From: Rosistilla oblonga
GTDB taxonomy: Bacteria; Planctomycetota; Planctomycetia; Pirellulales; Pirellulaceae
Assembly: GCF_007751715.1 (NCBI RefSeq)
Contig: NZ_CP036292.1
Coordinates: 5,091,339 to 5,155,338, forward strand
Direction of reading: 5' to 3'
Length of the DNA stretch: 64,000 bases
The position numbers were made by a program, and so were the translations under genes. Every line of letters begins with the position of its first letter. The first letter of the stretch is position 1. Shown here one piece after another: positions 20,898-29,006 of the stretch. The notes below the pieces were generated by a model. That model saw nothing but the letters and a program-made list of their open reading frames with translations. It did no database searches and was not told the origin of the DNA.

Positions 20898-21560
20898 TCA
20901 GTTTTTGCTGGGCATATTGTCCAGCGACTTGCGAATCAAATCGGCGTGATCGCTTTCGTTCAACTCACGTCCAACCACTTGGCGGGCCAACTGCAGAGCA
21001 ATCGCCGACGAGTGACTTGCCAATTCGCCGATCGCGACGGTCTTGGCGGATTGAATTTCAGCAACCGCACGATCGCGTTGGCGATCCGCTTCGGCTTTCG
21101 CTTCGTCGATGATGCCTTGCTTGGATTGCTCCGCATCGCGACGTGCTTCGGCCAACATCGATTGCACCTGAGTCTGCGCGTCGTCCAATTTCGTTTGATA
21201 TTCGGACAACATCGCATTGGCGGTCGAACGAGCGCGTTCGGCGTCGGTCAGGTCGTCGTGAATCTTGGCTTCGCGAGCTTGCAGACCTTCGAGAATCGGA
21301 GGCCAGATAAACTTCGCCAACACCAAAAACACAACAGCAAAGATCGCCAAGTTCCAGAGCGCGGCCCCCGGATCGGCTTTCAACAAAAACGGCGTTTCCG
21401 CGTGTCCTTGTTCGTGACCGTCCGTTTCGTGATCCGACGCTGCTTCAGCCTTTGCCGCATGGTCGTCCGCCGCCTGGCAGGCAGCGGGCGCGACGATTGC
21501 CATCGCCAACGTTAGCCATAGTGCCGTCAGGCAACTCGAGCGAATTAACTTCATGAACAT
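20898..21560 (-). CDS. atpF: F1Fo ATP synthase subunit b with N-terminal signal peptide
   Basis: Peripheral-stalk subunit, 220 residues, about 60 longer than E. coli b. The extension is a cleavable-type signal sequence (MFMKLIRSSCLTALWLTLAM to a site near ACQA) followed by an acidic His/Asp/Glu-rich stretch (DDHAAKAEAASDHETDGHEQ). The real b domain starts with the membrane helix LWNLAIFAVVFLVLAKFIWP, then the long Ala/Glu-rich helix. A two-hydrophobic-segment b subunit would put the acidic stretch in the periplasm. Gene order and helix pattern make the identity firm. Confidence 0.95.
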   Translation of the reverse strand: MFMKLIRSSCLTALWLTLAMAIVAPAACQAADDHAAKAEAASDHETDGHEQGHAETPFLLKADPGAALWNLAIFAVVFLVLAKFIWPPILEGLQAREAKIHDDLTDAERARSTANAMLSEYQTKLDDAQTQVQSMLAEARRDAEQSKQGIIDEAKAEADRQRDRAVAEIQSAKTVAIGELASHSSAIALQLARQVVGRELNESDHADLIRKSLDNMPSKN

Positions 21561-21636
21561 TCACCTTGGTGGGGAACCCTAGTTCAAGCGCGCGCCGCGA
21601 GGAATCACGATCGCACGCACAAAAAAGTTCGCCGAA

Positions 21637-21882
21637 CTAATTGAGAATGTACTCAAGAATCAACGCGATCACGGTCACACCTTCGATCAGAGCACAAGCG
21701 ATCAGCATGTTTGTACCGATCCGTCCGCCCGCTTCGGGTTGACGTGCGATCGCGTCGACAGCGTTGCCGCCGATGCGTCCGATGCCAAGGCTAGCGCCCA
21801 GGATCACAAGGCCCATGCCCAATCCAGCGCCCATCTTGCCCAATTCTGACGATTGTGCCAGCAACATCATGAAGTCCAACAT
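21637..21882 (-). CDS. atpE: F1Fo ATP synthase subunit c
   Basis: Rotor-ring proteolipid, 81 residues forming two membrane helices. Helix 1 is glycine-rich (MGAGLGMGLVILGASLGIG), the polar loop is ARQPE, and helix 2 carries the ion-binding carboxylate E67 (ACALIEGVTVIAL). The residue after Glu is Gly, not Ser/Thr, and the Gln of sodium-type rings is missing from helix 1, so proton coupling is likely. Between atpB and atpF. Confidence 0.96.
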   Translation of the reverse strand: MLDFMMLLAQSSELGKMGAGLGMGLVILGASLGIGRIGGNAVDAIARQPEAGGRIGTNMLIACALIEGVTVIALILEYILN

Positions 21883-21948
21883 CTTTGGATTACTCCTAAC
21901 AATTCGTTAAGTGGAAACAGTTTCGTAATGCGAAATGCAATGGATGCC

Positions 21949-22971
21949 CTAAGCCGTCACTGGCCGAAGGTCTTGAGGTCGAATCATCTTATCTACATCC
22001 ATCTGCGATTCGTCGCTCAGCGGATTCTCTTCGTGCTCCTCGTCGTGTTCGCCGACCGCACCAGCGGAGATGAACAAGACGGTCAAGAACGTGAAGATAA
22101 ACGCCTGCAACGCACAGATGAATAATTCCAGCAACGTCAGCACCACACCGCCAAACAAGACGGCCAAGCCGACGCCATATCCCATCACCGCTCCGTTTGC
22201 AGCGGCGTCAAAGATCAAAGCAATAAACGCGGCGATCACCAAGTGACCTGCCATCATCGTCCCGAAAAGACGCATGGCAAGGACGGTGCACTTGATCATC
22301 AGCCCCATCCATTCGAGCACGAACATCATCAAGCCCATGCCGATCATCGGACTCTTCCAGTCCCAACCGACGGGGTTGAAGTGAGCCAGAAAGTGGACGA
22401 CGCCCTGCTCGCGGATACCGATCACGATGATCGCGATAAACGATGCCATCGCAAGCACCAGGTTCAACCCCAAGTTACTGGTCGCCGTGCCGCCCCAATG
22501 TTCCCAACCGGGATCATTGGTCAACAATCGCAGGATCGGCCCAAATGGGATCAGCCCAAGGATGTTGGCAAACAGAATGAAGAAGAAGATCGTCCAGACA
22601 TAGTAGATGTATTTGTCGGTCAGTCCCTTCAGGTTGGGACGGGCGACCTCATCGCGGATGAACGTGCACAGCAATTCAAACAGCTGAGCACCGCGACCGC
22701 GGGTCTGATATTTCGTCAATCCTGGTCCGACGGGGCGAACGCGTCGCGACACCCATGCGAACACCAAGATCACCAGCACAGCCGCGACGAGCGTCATCAC
22801 CATATGATTGGTAATGTAAAACTCGTAGACGCCGTTCTGGATATTCAACCAGCGATTGTCGTAATCGGGGCCACCCACCTGCCACGTAAACAGCGGCTCG
22901 GAGTGCAGCGTGTGAGGGACGACATGATCAACAGGGCCGTGCCCCGCTGCGAGCATTGAAATATTTAGCAT
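21949..22971 (-). CDS. atpB: F1Fo ATP synthase subunit a
   Basis: Stator half-channel subunit, 340 residues from the ATG at 22971. This start is preferred because AGGAGG lies 7 bp upstream; an earlier in-frame start would overlap the previous gene by about 100 bp. The essential Arg is in MRLFGTMMAGH, and the preceding helix carries LGLIPFGP and a proximal EWMGLMIK segment. A long N-terminal part with LHSEPLFTWQVGG and YITNHMVMTL, and an Asp/Glu-rich C-terminal tail (GEHDEEHEENPLSDESQ), extend it beyond the E. coli protein. Overlaps the atpI-like stop by 7 bases. Confidence 0.95.
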   Translation of the reverse strand: MLNISMLAAGHGPVDHVVPHTLHSEPLFTWQVGGPDYDNRWLNIQNGVYEFYITNHMVMTLVAAVLVILVFAWVSRRVRPVGPGLTKYQTRGRGAQLFELLCTFIRDEVARPNLKGLTDKYIYYVWTIFFFILFANILGLIPFGPILRLLTNDPGWEHWGGTATSNLGLNLVLAMASFIAIIVIGIREQGVVHFLAHFNPVGWDWKSPMIGMGLMMFVLEWMGLMIKCTVLAMRLFGTMMAGHLVIAAFIALIFDAAANGAVMGYGVGLAVLFGGVVLTLLELFICALQAFIFTFLTVLFISAGAVGEHDEEHEENPLSDESQMDVDKMIRPQDLRPVTA

Positions 22972-23387
22972 GATTGTGCCTCCTGTGTCGACGAGGTCGG
23001 GGACATCTGACGTACCAGCCAAACGACCTCTACGACCAAGAAGGTCAAGTACCAGTAAAGGATCCATCCGCCGACAACTTGCCGTTGGCCAAGCCCCGCG
23101 GAAACAAAAACAATCGCTCCGGCCATCGCCATCGCAACGCGAACCAACATTCCGGCGATGGCCCCCGCAACGATTCCATCAACGCTTGCCCGCGACATCG
23201 TCAGCGTGACAAACAGCGAGGCGATCGCGCCGGTAAAGCAGACCAATCCGCACGCGACGACAAGCGCCAGCGGCTGTTCGGTCAAGCGAGCCAAGATCAC
23301 CGACGCGGCAAACGCGATCATGCCAGCACCGACCATGACTGGAATCCCAGTCCTCGCGGCGATCGGTTGGCGTGATGAGTACGTCAT
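22965..23387 (-). CDS. Small four-helix membrane protein, ATP synthase I-like
   Basis: A 140-residue protein with four hydrophobic segments (AGMIAFAASVILARL; ALVVACGLVCFTGAIASLF; IVAGAIAGMLVRVAMAMAGA; WILYWYLTFLVVEVVWLV). It sits between the AtpZ-like gene and atpB in the place where atpI is usually found, and its size and helix count match AtpI, which helps c-ring assembly. Sequence similarity to known AtpI is not obvious by eye, so the symbol is withheld. Its stop overlaps atpB by 7 bases. Confidence 0.7.
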   Translation of the reverse strand: MTYSSRQPIAARTGIPVMVGAGMIAFAASVILARLTEQPLALVVACGLVCFTGAIASLFVTLTMSRASVDGIVAGAIAGMLVRVAMAMAGAIVFVSAGLGQRQVVGGWILYWYLTFLVVEVVWLVRQMSPTSSTQEAQSC

Positions 23388-23450
23388 GTACGGGTCGTGA
23401 TTCTTACGTTAGCCGACAGGGCTGATTTCCAAATCTTTCCAAACGCAATT

Positions 23451-23717
23451 CTATTGATTCAGCTTGTTCGCCAATCGGATGAAGTTGTACATCCCCGCGG
23501 AAAACCCGAGAATGCCCCCTATCAAAAAACCCCAAGGAGTTTGCCACATAAAATGGCTATCAATGAGGTAACCAATTGTCGCTGGAACGAACATCGCGCC
23601 GGCCAATTCGAGCCCCGCTCCTGCAAATCTCAAGTAGCTCGGCTTGTCATCGTCGGAGCCTGCCAATGTTTGCACCTCGGAGTGCCCAGCGGCACGATGT
23701 GATCCATTATTGATCAA
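23451..23717 (-). CDS. AtpZ-like (ATPase gene 1) membrane protein
   Basis: An 88-residue protein with two hydrophobic hairpin segments: FAGAGLELAGAMFVPATIGY, then a polar turn (IDSHFMWQTPWG) and FLIGGILGFSAGMYNFIRL. The GxGLELA...GYxxD...P...GG.LG pattern is that of AtpZ, the first gene of many atp operons, implicated in magnesium entry or c-ring assembly. It is the most upstream gene on this strand, 63 bp before the AtpI-like gene, so the operon promoter should lie just beyond 23717. Confidence 0.8.
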   Translation of the reverse strand: MINNGSHRAAGHSEVQTLAGSDDDKPSYLRFAGAGLELAGAMFVPATIGYLIDSHFMWQTPWGFLIGGILGFSAGMYNFIRLANKLNQ

Positions 23718-24151
23718 TGTGGGGCGAGTTTAGCCTGAAAATGATATCGCTCAACAGCAAGCGACCAAACGCCGCACCAAGCCTATCGCGAGGTCGAGTT
23801 TAGCGATTGCGCCAGATTGCCCACTTGGAGCGGAAAAAGGGAATGACTTTTTTCGGCACGCTATTCACCCTTTCAAAGCCAATTCGACGCAATAATGGCT
23901 ATCACGCCCACATTGCCAATGTTCTGCGGAAACTCGAAAAGCTAGCCCCTAGAACAGGCTCGATTCCCTTGCAATAATGGTAGCGGGCCCCAACGTCCCC
24001 TTCACCACGTGACTCCAGACCGCACTCGATGGCAGCGAGGTTCGCCGCGCGCCGCCTTCAGTTGGATTCACTTGCGTGCTGCCCGCCATGTCCAAGCCCA
24101 TTCAGATGCAATGCGATGAACCGTTGCAGCGACCAACACGGAGCTCTTAAA
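23718..24151. promoter_or_regulatory. Divergent region upstream of the atp operon
   Basis: About 430 bp between the first atp gene and the divergent DUF4912 gene. The part near 23718-23960 is AT-richer than its surroundings and is the only place for the atp operon promoter. No specific box or RNA structure was recognised. The DUF4912 frame is open back to 24029, but that stretch lacks family similarity. Confidence 0.4.
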
Positions 24152-25372
24152 TTGATCACAACCGCCGATTTGAAATCCCAGACGCGTCAAGACCTGGCAA
24201 ATATGGCTCGTGAGTTAGGAGTTCAGGGTTGGCATGGAATGCGTAAAGACCAACTGATCGAAGAGCTGCGCAAGGTCCGCCGCCGCACCCAACAAAAGGC
24301 TGCGCGGGACAAAGCGAAAGGGAAGAGCGACACCAAGGTTGCTAGCAAACAAACCTCCGCCAAGAAGTCGGCGACTTCGAAAACTGCTAGCACCAGCAAG
24401 CGGCGTCAGCAGAAGTCGGCACCTACACCCGCGGCCCCTCGCGTGACCCGCGTCGGGCGAATGATCCAGAAACACCGCGCTGAACTCGAGAAACGCAAAG
24501 ACCTCTCGGCGACAATGCTGGTCAAAGGCTCTAACGCCAAGAGCAGCAACGGGCAACCAGCGACCGACACCAAAGATCGCGTAGCCCTTTTGGTCCGCGA
24601 CTCCTTCTGGTTGCAAGCGACTTGGGATGTCCAGCGCTCGAGTGTCGAACGAGCCCGCGCGGCGCTCGCCGAACAGTGGCATGCGGCGATTCCCGTCCTG
24701 CGTTTGATTCGCGTCGCCGACACGTCCAAGACAAACGCTTCGGAACAAACCGATCGCGATATCCCCGTCCACGGCGGCGTTAACAACTGGTATATCGACA
24801 TCCTCGACCCACCGGGCCGCTATCAAGTCTTGTTGGGTTACCTGGTCGAATCGACCGACCGCTTCTTCGCGCTCTGCAAGAGCAACATCGTCGAACCGCC
24901 CGAACCTGGCGTGAGCGACCCGATCGATGCGCATTGGCAAGACATTGCCGAAGATTACGAGCGGATTTATTCGCTCAGCGGTGGCAAAGAAGACGGCGAG
25001 AACTCGGAACTCAAAGAGCTCTTCGAAGATCGGCTGCGTCGCCGAATCCGCGTCTCCAGCAGCGGAGGACTGACCAACGGAGCCGACCTTTCGCTCCGCC
25101 GTGAGCGTCGGTTCCCGTTTAAGGTCGACGCCGAACTGATTGTTTTTGGATCGACCTCTCCCGGCTCTTCGGTCACGATCGCTGGCGAACCCGTTCGCCT
25201 GCAACCCGACGGAACCTTTACCGTCCGGATGGAACTTCCCGATCGCCGACAAGTCCTTCCAGTCGTGGCCAGCTCGCCCGACGGAATGCAACAACGGACA
25301 ACCGTTGTCGCCGTCGAACGCAACACCAAGGTGATGGAGCCGATCTCGCGCGATTCCGAATGCGAAGACTGA
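24152..25372 (+). CDS. DUF4912 protein with N-terminal Rho/SAP-like domain
   Basis: A 406-residue protein from the TTG at 24152, chosen because the conserved N-terminal domain (TTADLKSQTRQDLANMAREL then GVQGWHGMRKDQLIEEL) begins there and GGAG lies 8-11 bases upstream; in-frame ATGs at 24029 and 24116 would add non-conserved residues. Next comes a Lys/Ser/Thr-rich linker of about 60 residues, then DUF4912: RDSFWLQATWDVQRSSVERA, HGGVNNWYIDILDPPGRYQV and GYLVESTDRFFALCKSN. The C-terminal part (FGSTSPGSSVTIAGEPVRLQ) is an Ig-like strand region. The SAP/Rho-N part and basic linker suggest nucleic-acid binding; cellular role unknown. Confidence 0.85.
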   Translation: MITTADLKSQTRQDLANMARELGVQGWHGMRKDQLIEELRKVRRRTQQKAARDKAKGKSDTKVASKQTSAKKSATSKTASTSKRRQQKSAPTPAAPRVTRVGRMIQKHRAELEKRKDLSATMLVKGSNAKSSNGQPATDTKDRVALLVRDSFWLQATWDVQRSSVERARAALAEQWHAAIPVLRLIRVADTSKTNASEQTDRDIPVHGGVNNWYIDILDPPGRYQVLLGYLVESTDRFFALCKSNIVEPPEPGVSDPIDAHWQDIAEDYERIYSLSGGKEDGENSELKELFEDRLRRRIRVSSSGGLTNGADLSLRRERRFPFKVDAELIVFGSTSPGSSVTIAGEPVRLQPDGTFTVRMELPDRRQVLPVVASSPDGMQQRTTVVAVERNTKVMEPISRDSECED

Positions 25373-25462
25373 TCCGTCTTCCTGTGACCAAACCGAAAAC
25401 GGAACGCAGTATCGCGAACACGTCGATTCGCGAGAACGATTCCGACGAGCTCTCATTCATGC

Positions 25463-25493
25463 AACGGTCCTGCCAAATCGCGGGACCGTTTTT
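25463..25493 (+). terminator. Intrinsic terminator after the DUF4912 gene
   Basis: Arms AACGGTCC and GGACCGTT around a 12-base loop, followed by a run of T (GTTTTTG), about 90 bp after the DUF4912 stop. It separates this gene from the ABC transporter genes that converge on it. Confidence 0.65.
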
Positions 25494-25598
25494 GCTAGAG
25501 GGGCGATCGCTTCTCTGACCACCAGATCGGCGGCGAGAACGACTGCCGCGATGAGACCGGCACCTGCACAGCCGCGGCGATCACAAGCTCAACAAAAC

Positions 25599-26297
25599 CT
25601 AGCGAGCATCTTCGCGTTCGATCAATCCATCGCGGATATGAACCACGCGATCGGCTCGCTCGGCCACTTCGGGACTGTGCGTGATGATCACCAGCGTCTT
25701 GTTCTGCTGCTGATGCAAGCGATCGAACAGATCCAAGACATCGTTCCCCGTCTTCGAATCGAGATTCCCCGTCGGTTCATCCCCTAACAGCGCGACCGGA
25801 TCGTTCGCCAGCGCGCGAGCCAGAGCGACGCGCTGCCGCTCGCCAACGGAGAGCTTCTGCGGAAAGTGATTCAGCCGATGCGACATGCCAACGGATTCCA
25901 ACAGCTCGGTCGCCAGCGACGCCCGATGACTGGGCGACCAACCTTTGACGAACATCGGAATCTGCACGTTTTCCACCGCGGTCAGCGTCGGAATCAGATG
26001 GAACGATTGAAAGACAAACCCGATCTTGTCGGATCGCAATTTGTGCAGCGGATGGATCGAAGTGATCGGCTGGCCATCGAAGTAGATCTCGCCGGTCGTC
26101 GGCGTATCCAACGCGCCTAACAAGTTCAACAGCGTGCTCTTGCCGCTGCCACTGGGCCCCATGATCACGACATATTCGCCGCGGCGGATATCCAACGAAA
26201 CGCCCCGCAGCGCCGGGACGTCGCCATCGGGATAGTTCTTCGTAACGTCTTCGGCTCGGATCAGAATCCCGCCGTCGGATGCTGCTTGCTGGTTCAT
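25599..26297 (-). CDS. ABC transporter ATP-binding protein, MacB/LolD type
   Basis: A 232-residue ATPase from the ATG at 26297; the frame is open further upstream, but homology starts here (ILIRAEDVTKNYPDGDVPAL). Walker A is GPSGSGKST, the signature is the variant LSVGERQR (usual LSGGQQQR), and Walker B is VALLGDEPTGNLDSKTG, the DEPTGNLD form that marks the MacB/LolD/FtsE exporter group. It lies 38 bp after the permease gene and is presumably co-transcribed with it. Substrate is unknown; proximity to the polyketide line allows a role in export, without direct evidence. Confidence 0.9.
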   Translation of the reverse strand: MNQQAASDGGILIRAEDVTKNYPDGDVPALRGVSLDIRRGEYVVIMGPSGSGKSTLLNLLGALDTPTTGEIYFDGQPITSIHPLHKLRSDKIGFVFQSFHLIPTLTAVENVQIPMFVKGWSPSHRASLATELLESVGMSHRLNHFPQKLSVGERQRVALARALANDPVALLGDEPTGNLDSKTGNDVLDLFDRLHQQQNKTLVIITHSPEVAERADRVVHIRDGLIEREDAR

Positions 26298-26335
26298 GCT
26301 AAACCGCCACTCTTGGTCTCTACTGGATTGATTCG

Positions 26336-27463
26336 TTACTGCCGAAGTGCGACCGTCGGCGCCAAACGCGAAGCGCTGATCGCGGGTAACAGCCCACCCA
26401 GCAAACCGACGACGGCGGCGACGGCAAACGCCTGCATCAGGATCGCCGGGCTGATCTTCCCTTGGATCAAACCGTTGACCGCTGGCATTTGAGTCAGCAG
26501 TTTGACCAACAGCGTCGCTGCGATCGTGCCGACCACACCGCCCATCAAACTCAACAGGATCGATTCGCCCAGGATCATCGAAATGATTCGGTGCCGTTCC
26601 CAACCGATAGCTTTTAAGATCCCGATCTCGGGCGTCCTTTCTTGGATCGACATGAACATCGTGTTCAGTGTCCCCAGCGATCCGATCAAGATCGCCACGG
26701 TCGACGTCAGCCAGGCCATCGCCACAGCGACTTGGATCTCCGAGAGACTCTCGACATGATCGCGCGTCGTGCGAACGCTCAGCCCCGTATCCATCTTGTG
26801 AATCGCCTCGGTGATCGATTCTTTCTGCTGATCGGTCACGCCATCCTCCAACACGATGCTGACTCCAGAGATCTGCCCCTCGCGCCCCATGATTCGCTGC
26901 AATTGAGGCAGCGAAATGATCATCGAACCGTTTTCCAGGACGTTGTCCGATTCAAAGATCGCAACAATCTCAAACGGTTCCTCCTCGACCACCTCGAGCG
27001 ACTCGCCGACCTTTTTCTCAAGCGTATCTGCCAGCGTGGTCCCTAGCATGACCTGCGGCTTTTCGCCGTTTTCGATCCGCTGGCCATCGAGCACATGGAA
27101 ATGATCGAAGACCGTTGTATCGGTCGGCAGTCCCGAGACAGGGACGACATAAAGATTCACATCGGGGAATGAGACGACGTCGGCCAGTCCGCCGACAGCT
27201 TCTTTGACGCCTTGCAAAGCGGCGATCCGCTGTGCGAGCGATTCATCCAAGGTGCTTGTTAAGCGTCGTTGGCTGCCGCTGCGGACGACGACCATATCGA
27301 TATCGACGCCCTGATAAAACTCCATGAACGTCTCTTTGAATCCGTTGGCGATACCAACCAACGAGACGACCGAACCGACGGCGATGGCGACCGCAAAGAT
27401 CGTCAGACTGCTACGCAATTTCCGCCGCAAGACATTCCTGAAGATCAAAGAACCAAATCGCAT
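26336..27463 (-). CDS. ABC transporter permease, MacB/FtsX type
   Basis: A 375-residue permease from the ATG at 27463, preceded by GGAG 8-11 bases upstream. Topology is the MacB type: one N-terminal membrane helix (LTIFAVAIAVGSVVSLVG), a periplasmic domain of about 230 residues and three C-terminal helices with the FtsX motif (QERTPEIGILKAIGWERHRI, then LGESILLSLMGGVVG). No MacA-like membrane-fusion protein is adjacent. With the downstream ATPase it forms a probable exporter or lipoprotein/lipid mover. Confidence 0.88.
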   Translation of the reverse strand: MRFGSLIFRNVLRRKLRSSLTIFAVAIAVGSVVSLVGIANGFKETFMEFYQGVDIDMVVVRSGSQRRLTSTLDESLAQRIAALQGVKEAVGGLADVVSFPDVNLYVVPVSGLPTDTTVFDHFHVLDGQRIENGEKPQVMLGTTLADTLEKKVGESLEVVEEEPFEIVAIFESDNVLENGSMIISLPQLQRIMGREGQISGVSIVLEDGVTDQQKESITEAIHKMDTGLSVRTTRDHVESLSEIQVAVAMAWLTSTVAILIGSLGTLNTMFMSIQERTPEIGILKAIGWERHRIISMILGESILLSLMGGVVGTIAATLLVKLLTQMPAVNGLIQGKISPAILMQAFAVAAVVGLLGGLLPAISASRLAPTVALRQ

Positions 27464-27609
27464 CCGAATCTCCAGAGCGTCGTGTAATCCATTCTGAACC
27501 CCTGCCGTACCGCGCCCGACTGCCGAACGCGTCGCACTTGTTCTACGACAAGCAGCGCCGACCAGCAACAACCGAACAGATGGTTACCAACGGCAAGCCG
27601 CAGAGCTCG

Positions 27610-28617
27610 CTACAGCCACCCCTGTTCGGCATACCACTGGCGAGTCTGAGCGATCCGTTGCGACAGATCGAATGCGACGCGAAAGTCGAGTTCGTTCTCA
27701 GCTCGGCTGACATCACAAAACCAGGAACCGGCCCGTGCTTCGCGCATCTTATCGATGTTCAAATAGACCCGTTTACCCGTCACGCGGCTTGCCATATCGG
27801 AACAGAATGCCACACCCGAACAGATCGTGCTAGGCACCGTAAGATGAAAAGGTTTGCGCCGTTCCAACGAGTCCGCAATCAGATTGCCTAATGTCACAAA
27901 CGAAACCGGATCGGGATCCGAGATGAAGTAGAACCCGTCGCGATCGCGATCCTCTGCGGATCTCACCCGCTTCCCCTTCTCGCTAACTCGCACCAATCCC
28001 TCGACAAGATCGTGAACATGCACGAACGAATACCGATAGTCACGGGAGATCCCAATCGCGTTGATCCCCCAACGAATCGATTCGTACATCGCCAGCAGGT
28101 TCCGATCCCAGGGACCGAAGATTCCTGGCGGTCGAACGATCGAGATCGGCAACCGATCGGCCAACTTCAACAACTCCGCTTCCGCCGCCAACTTGCTCTT
28201 GCCGTAGATCGAAACCGGATCGTCCGCATCGGTCTCGCGTCGCGGTTGATCGTTTTGACACGGCCCCGACGCCGACAGCGAAGAGACATAGATCAGTCGG
28301 CCCGGCGATTCCGCCGCGGCAATGCACTCGGCAAGCTGGCGCGTGCCGCCAACGTTCACCCGGTAGGCTCGCGACGCGTCCCGTGGTGCCACCACCGAAG
28401 CCAAGTGATAGACCTCGTCGGCCCGCTGCGCAACCGCGGCGTAGGTGTCGGTATCCAAGATATCGGAGACCAATACCTGAACGCCCGCATCGTGCAGATC
28501 GCTTTGGCTGCGCGGCGAATGGACCATCGCAACCACCTCGCGTCCGGTAGATCGCAGGGCCGCAACAAGATTGCGTCCCACAAAACCACCGGCTCCCGTA
28601 ACCAAAGCAAGGGTCAT
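27610..28617 (-). CDS. NAD-dependent epimerase/dehydratase (3-beta-HSD-like SDR)
   Basis: An extended short-chain dehydrogenase of 335 residues. Cofactor site VTGAGGFVGRNLVAAL (residues 6-21), the VYHLASVV strand, Ser in YVSSLSASG, and the catalytic Tyr-Lys pair in SIYGKSKLAAE. LPISIVRPPGIFGPWDRN is the sugar/sterol epimerase region. It is transcribed away from the polyketide genes with 389 bp between starts, so it could share their control or tailor the product, for example as a beta-hydroxy dehydrogenase. Housekeeping sugar-nucleotide metabolism is equally possible. Confidence 0.85.
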   Translation of the reverse strand: MTLALVTGAGGFVGRNLVAALRSTGREVVAMVHSPRSQSDLHDAGVQVLVSDILDTDTYAAVAQRADEVYHLASVVAPRDASRAYRVNVGGTRQLAECIAAAESPGRLIYVSSLSASGPCQNDQPRRETDADDPVSIYGKSKLAAEAELLKLADRLPISIVRPPGIFGPWDRNLLAMYESIRWGINAIGISRDYRYSFVHVHDLVEGLVRVSEKGKRVRSAEDRDRDGFYFISDPDPVSFVTLGNLIADSLERRKPFHLTVPSTICSGVAFCSDMASRVTGKRVYLNIDKMREARAGSWFCDVSRAENELDFRVAFDLSQRIAQTRQWYAEQGWL

Positions 28618-29006
28618 TAGCCCCCTCCTAGCACTTTAACAATATCAACCATAAACCGAAGAACTTCAGCGGCAACCAACGATGGCATCGGATTTGTGGT
28701 TACGCCGCAACCCGCGTCCCTTTTCCACCTTTTTGGTAGGAAAAATCGACGTCACTACGGGAATTAGCGGTCATGCTTCACCGGACCTCCCCCAGCCCCT
28801 AGCCCTTATAACCACCATCCGAGCGTGGGGAGCGAATTGCCCAGCCGCAACGGCTTCGCTATCCTCACCAGATGAGCGAGTCTGATCGGCTTCGATTTCC
28901 ATCAAAATTAACCTGACACAGTTTCCGTGCCTGCTGAAGTAAGTTGGCTTCCTTCGAGCTGTCCCCAGCGGAAACCGGAGACTGAGCAAAAGTTGGTTCC
29001 CCATTG
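28618..29006. promoter_or_regulatory. Divergent promoter region of the polyketide operon
   Basis: 389 bp between the epimerase and the first synthase gene. No obvious palindromic operator, riboswitch or small gene was found. A pyrimidine-rich tract (CCTCCCCCAGCCCC, 28787-28800) and an AT-rich stretch around 28890-28920 are the only notable compositional features. All promoters for the 17-kb operon should be here. Confidence 0.4.
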
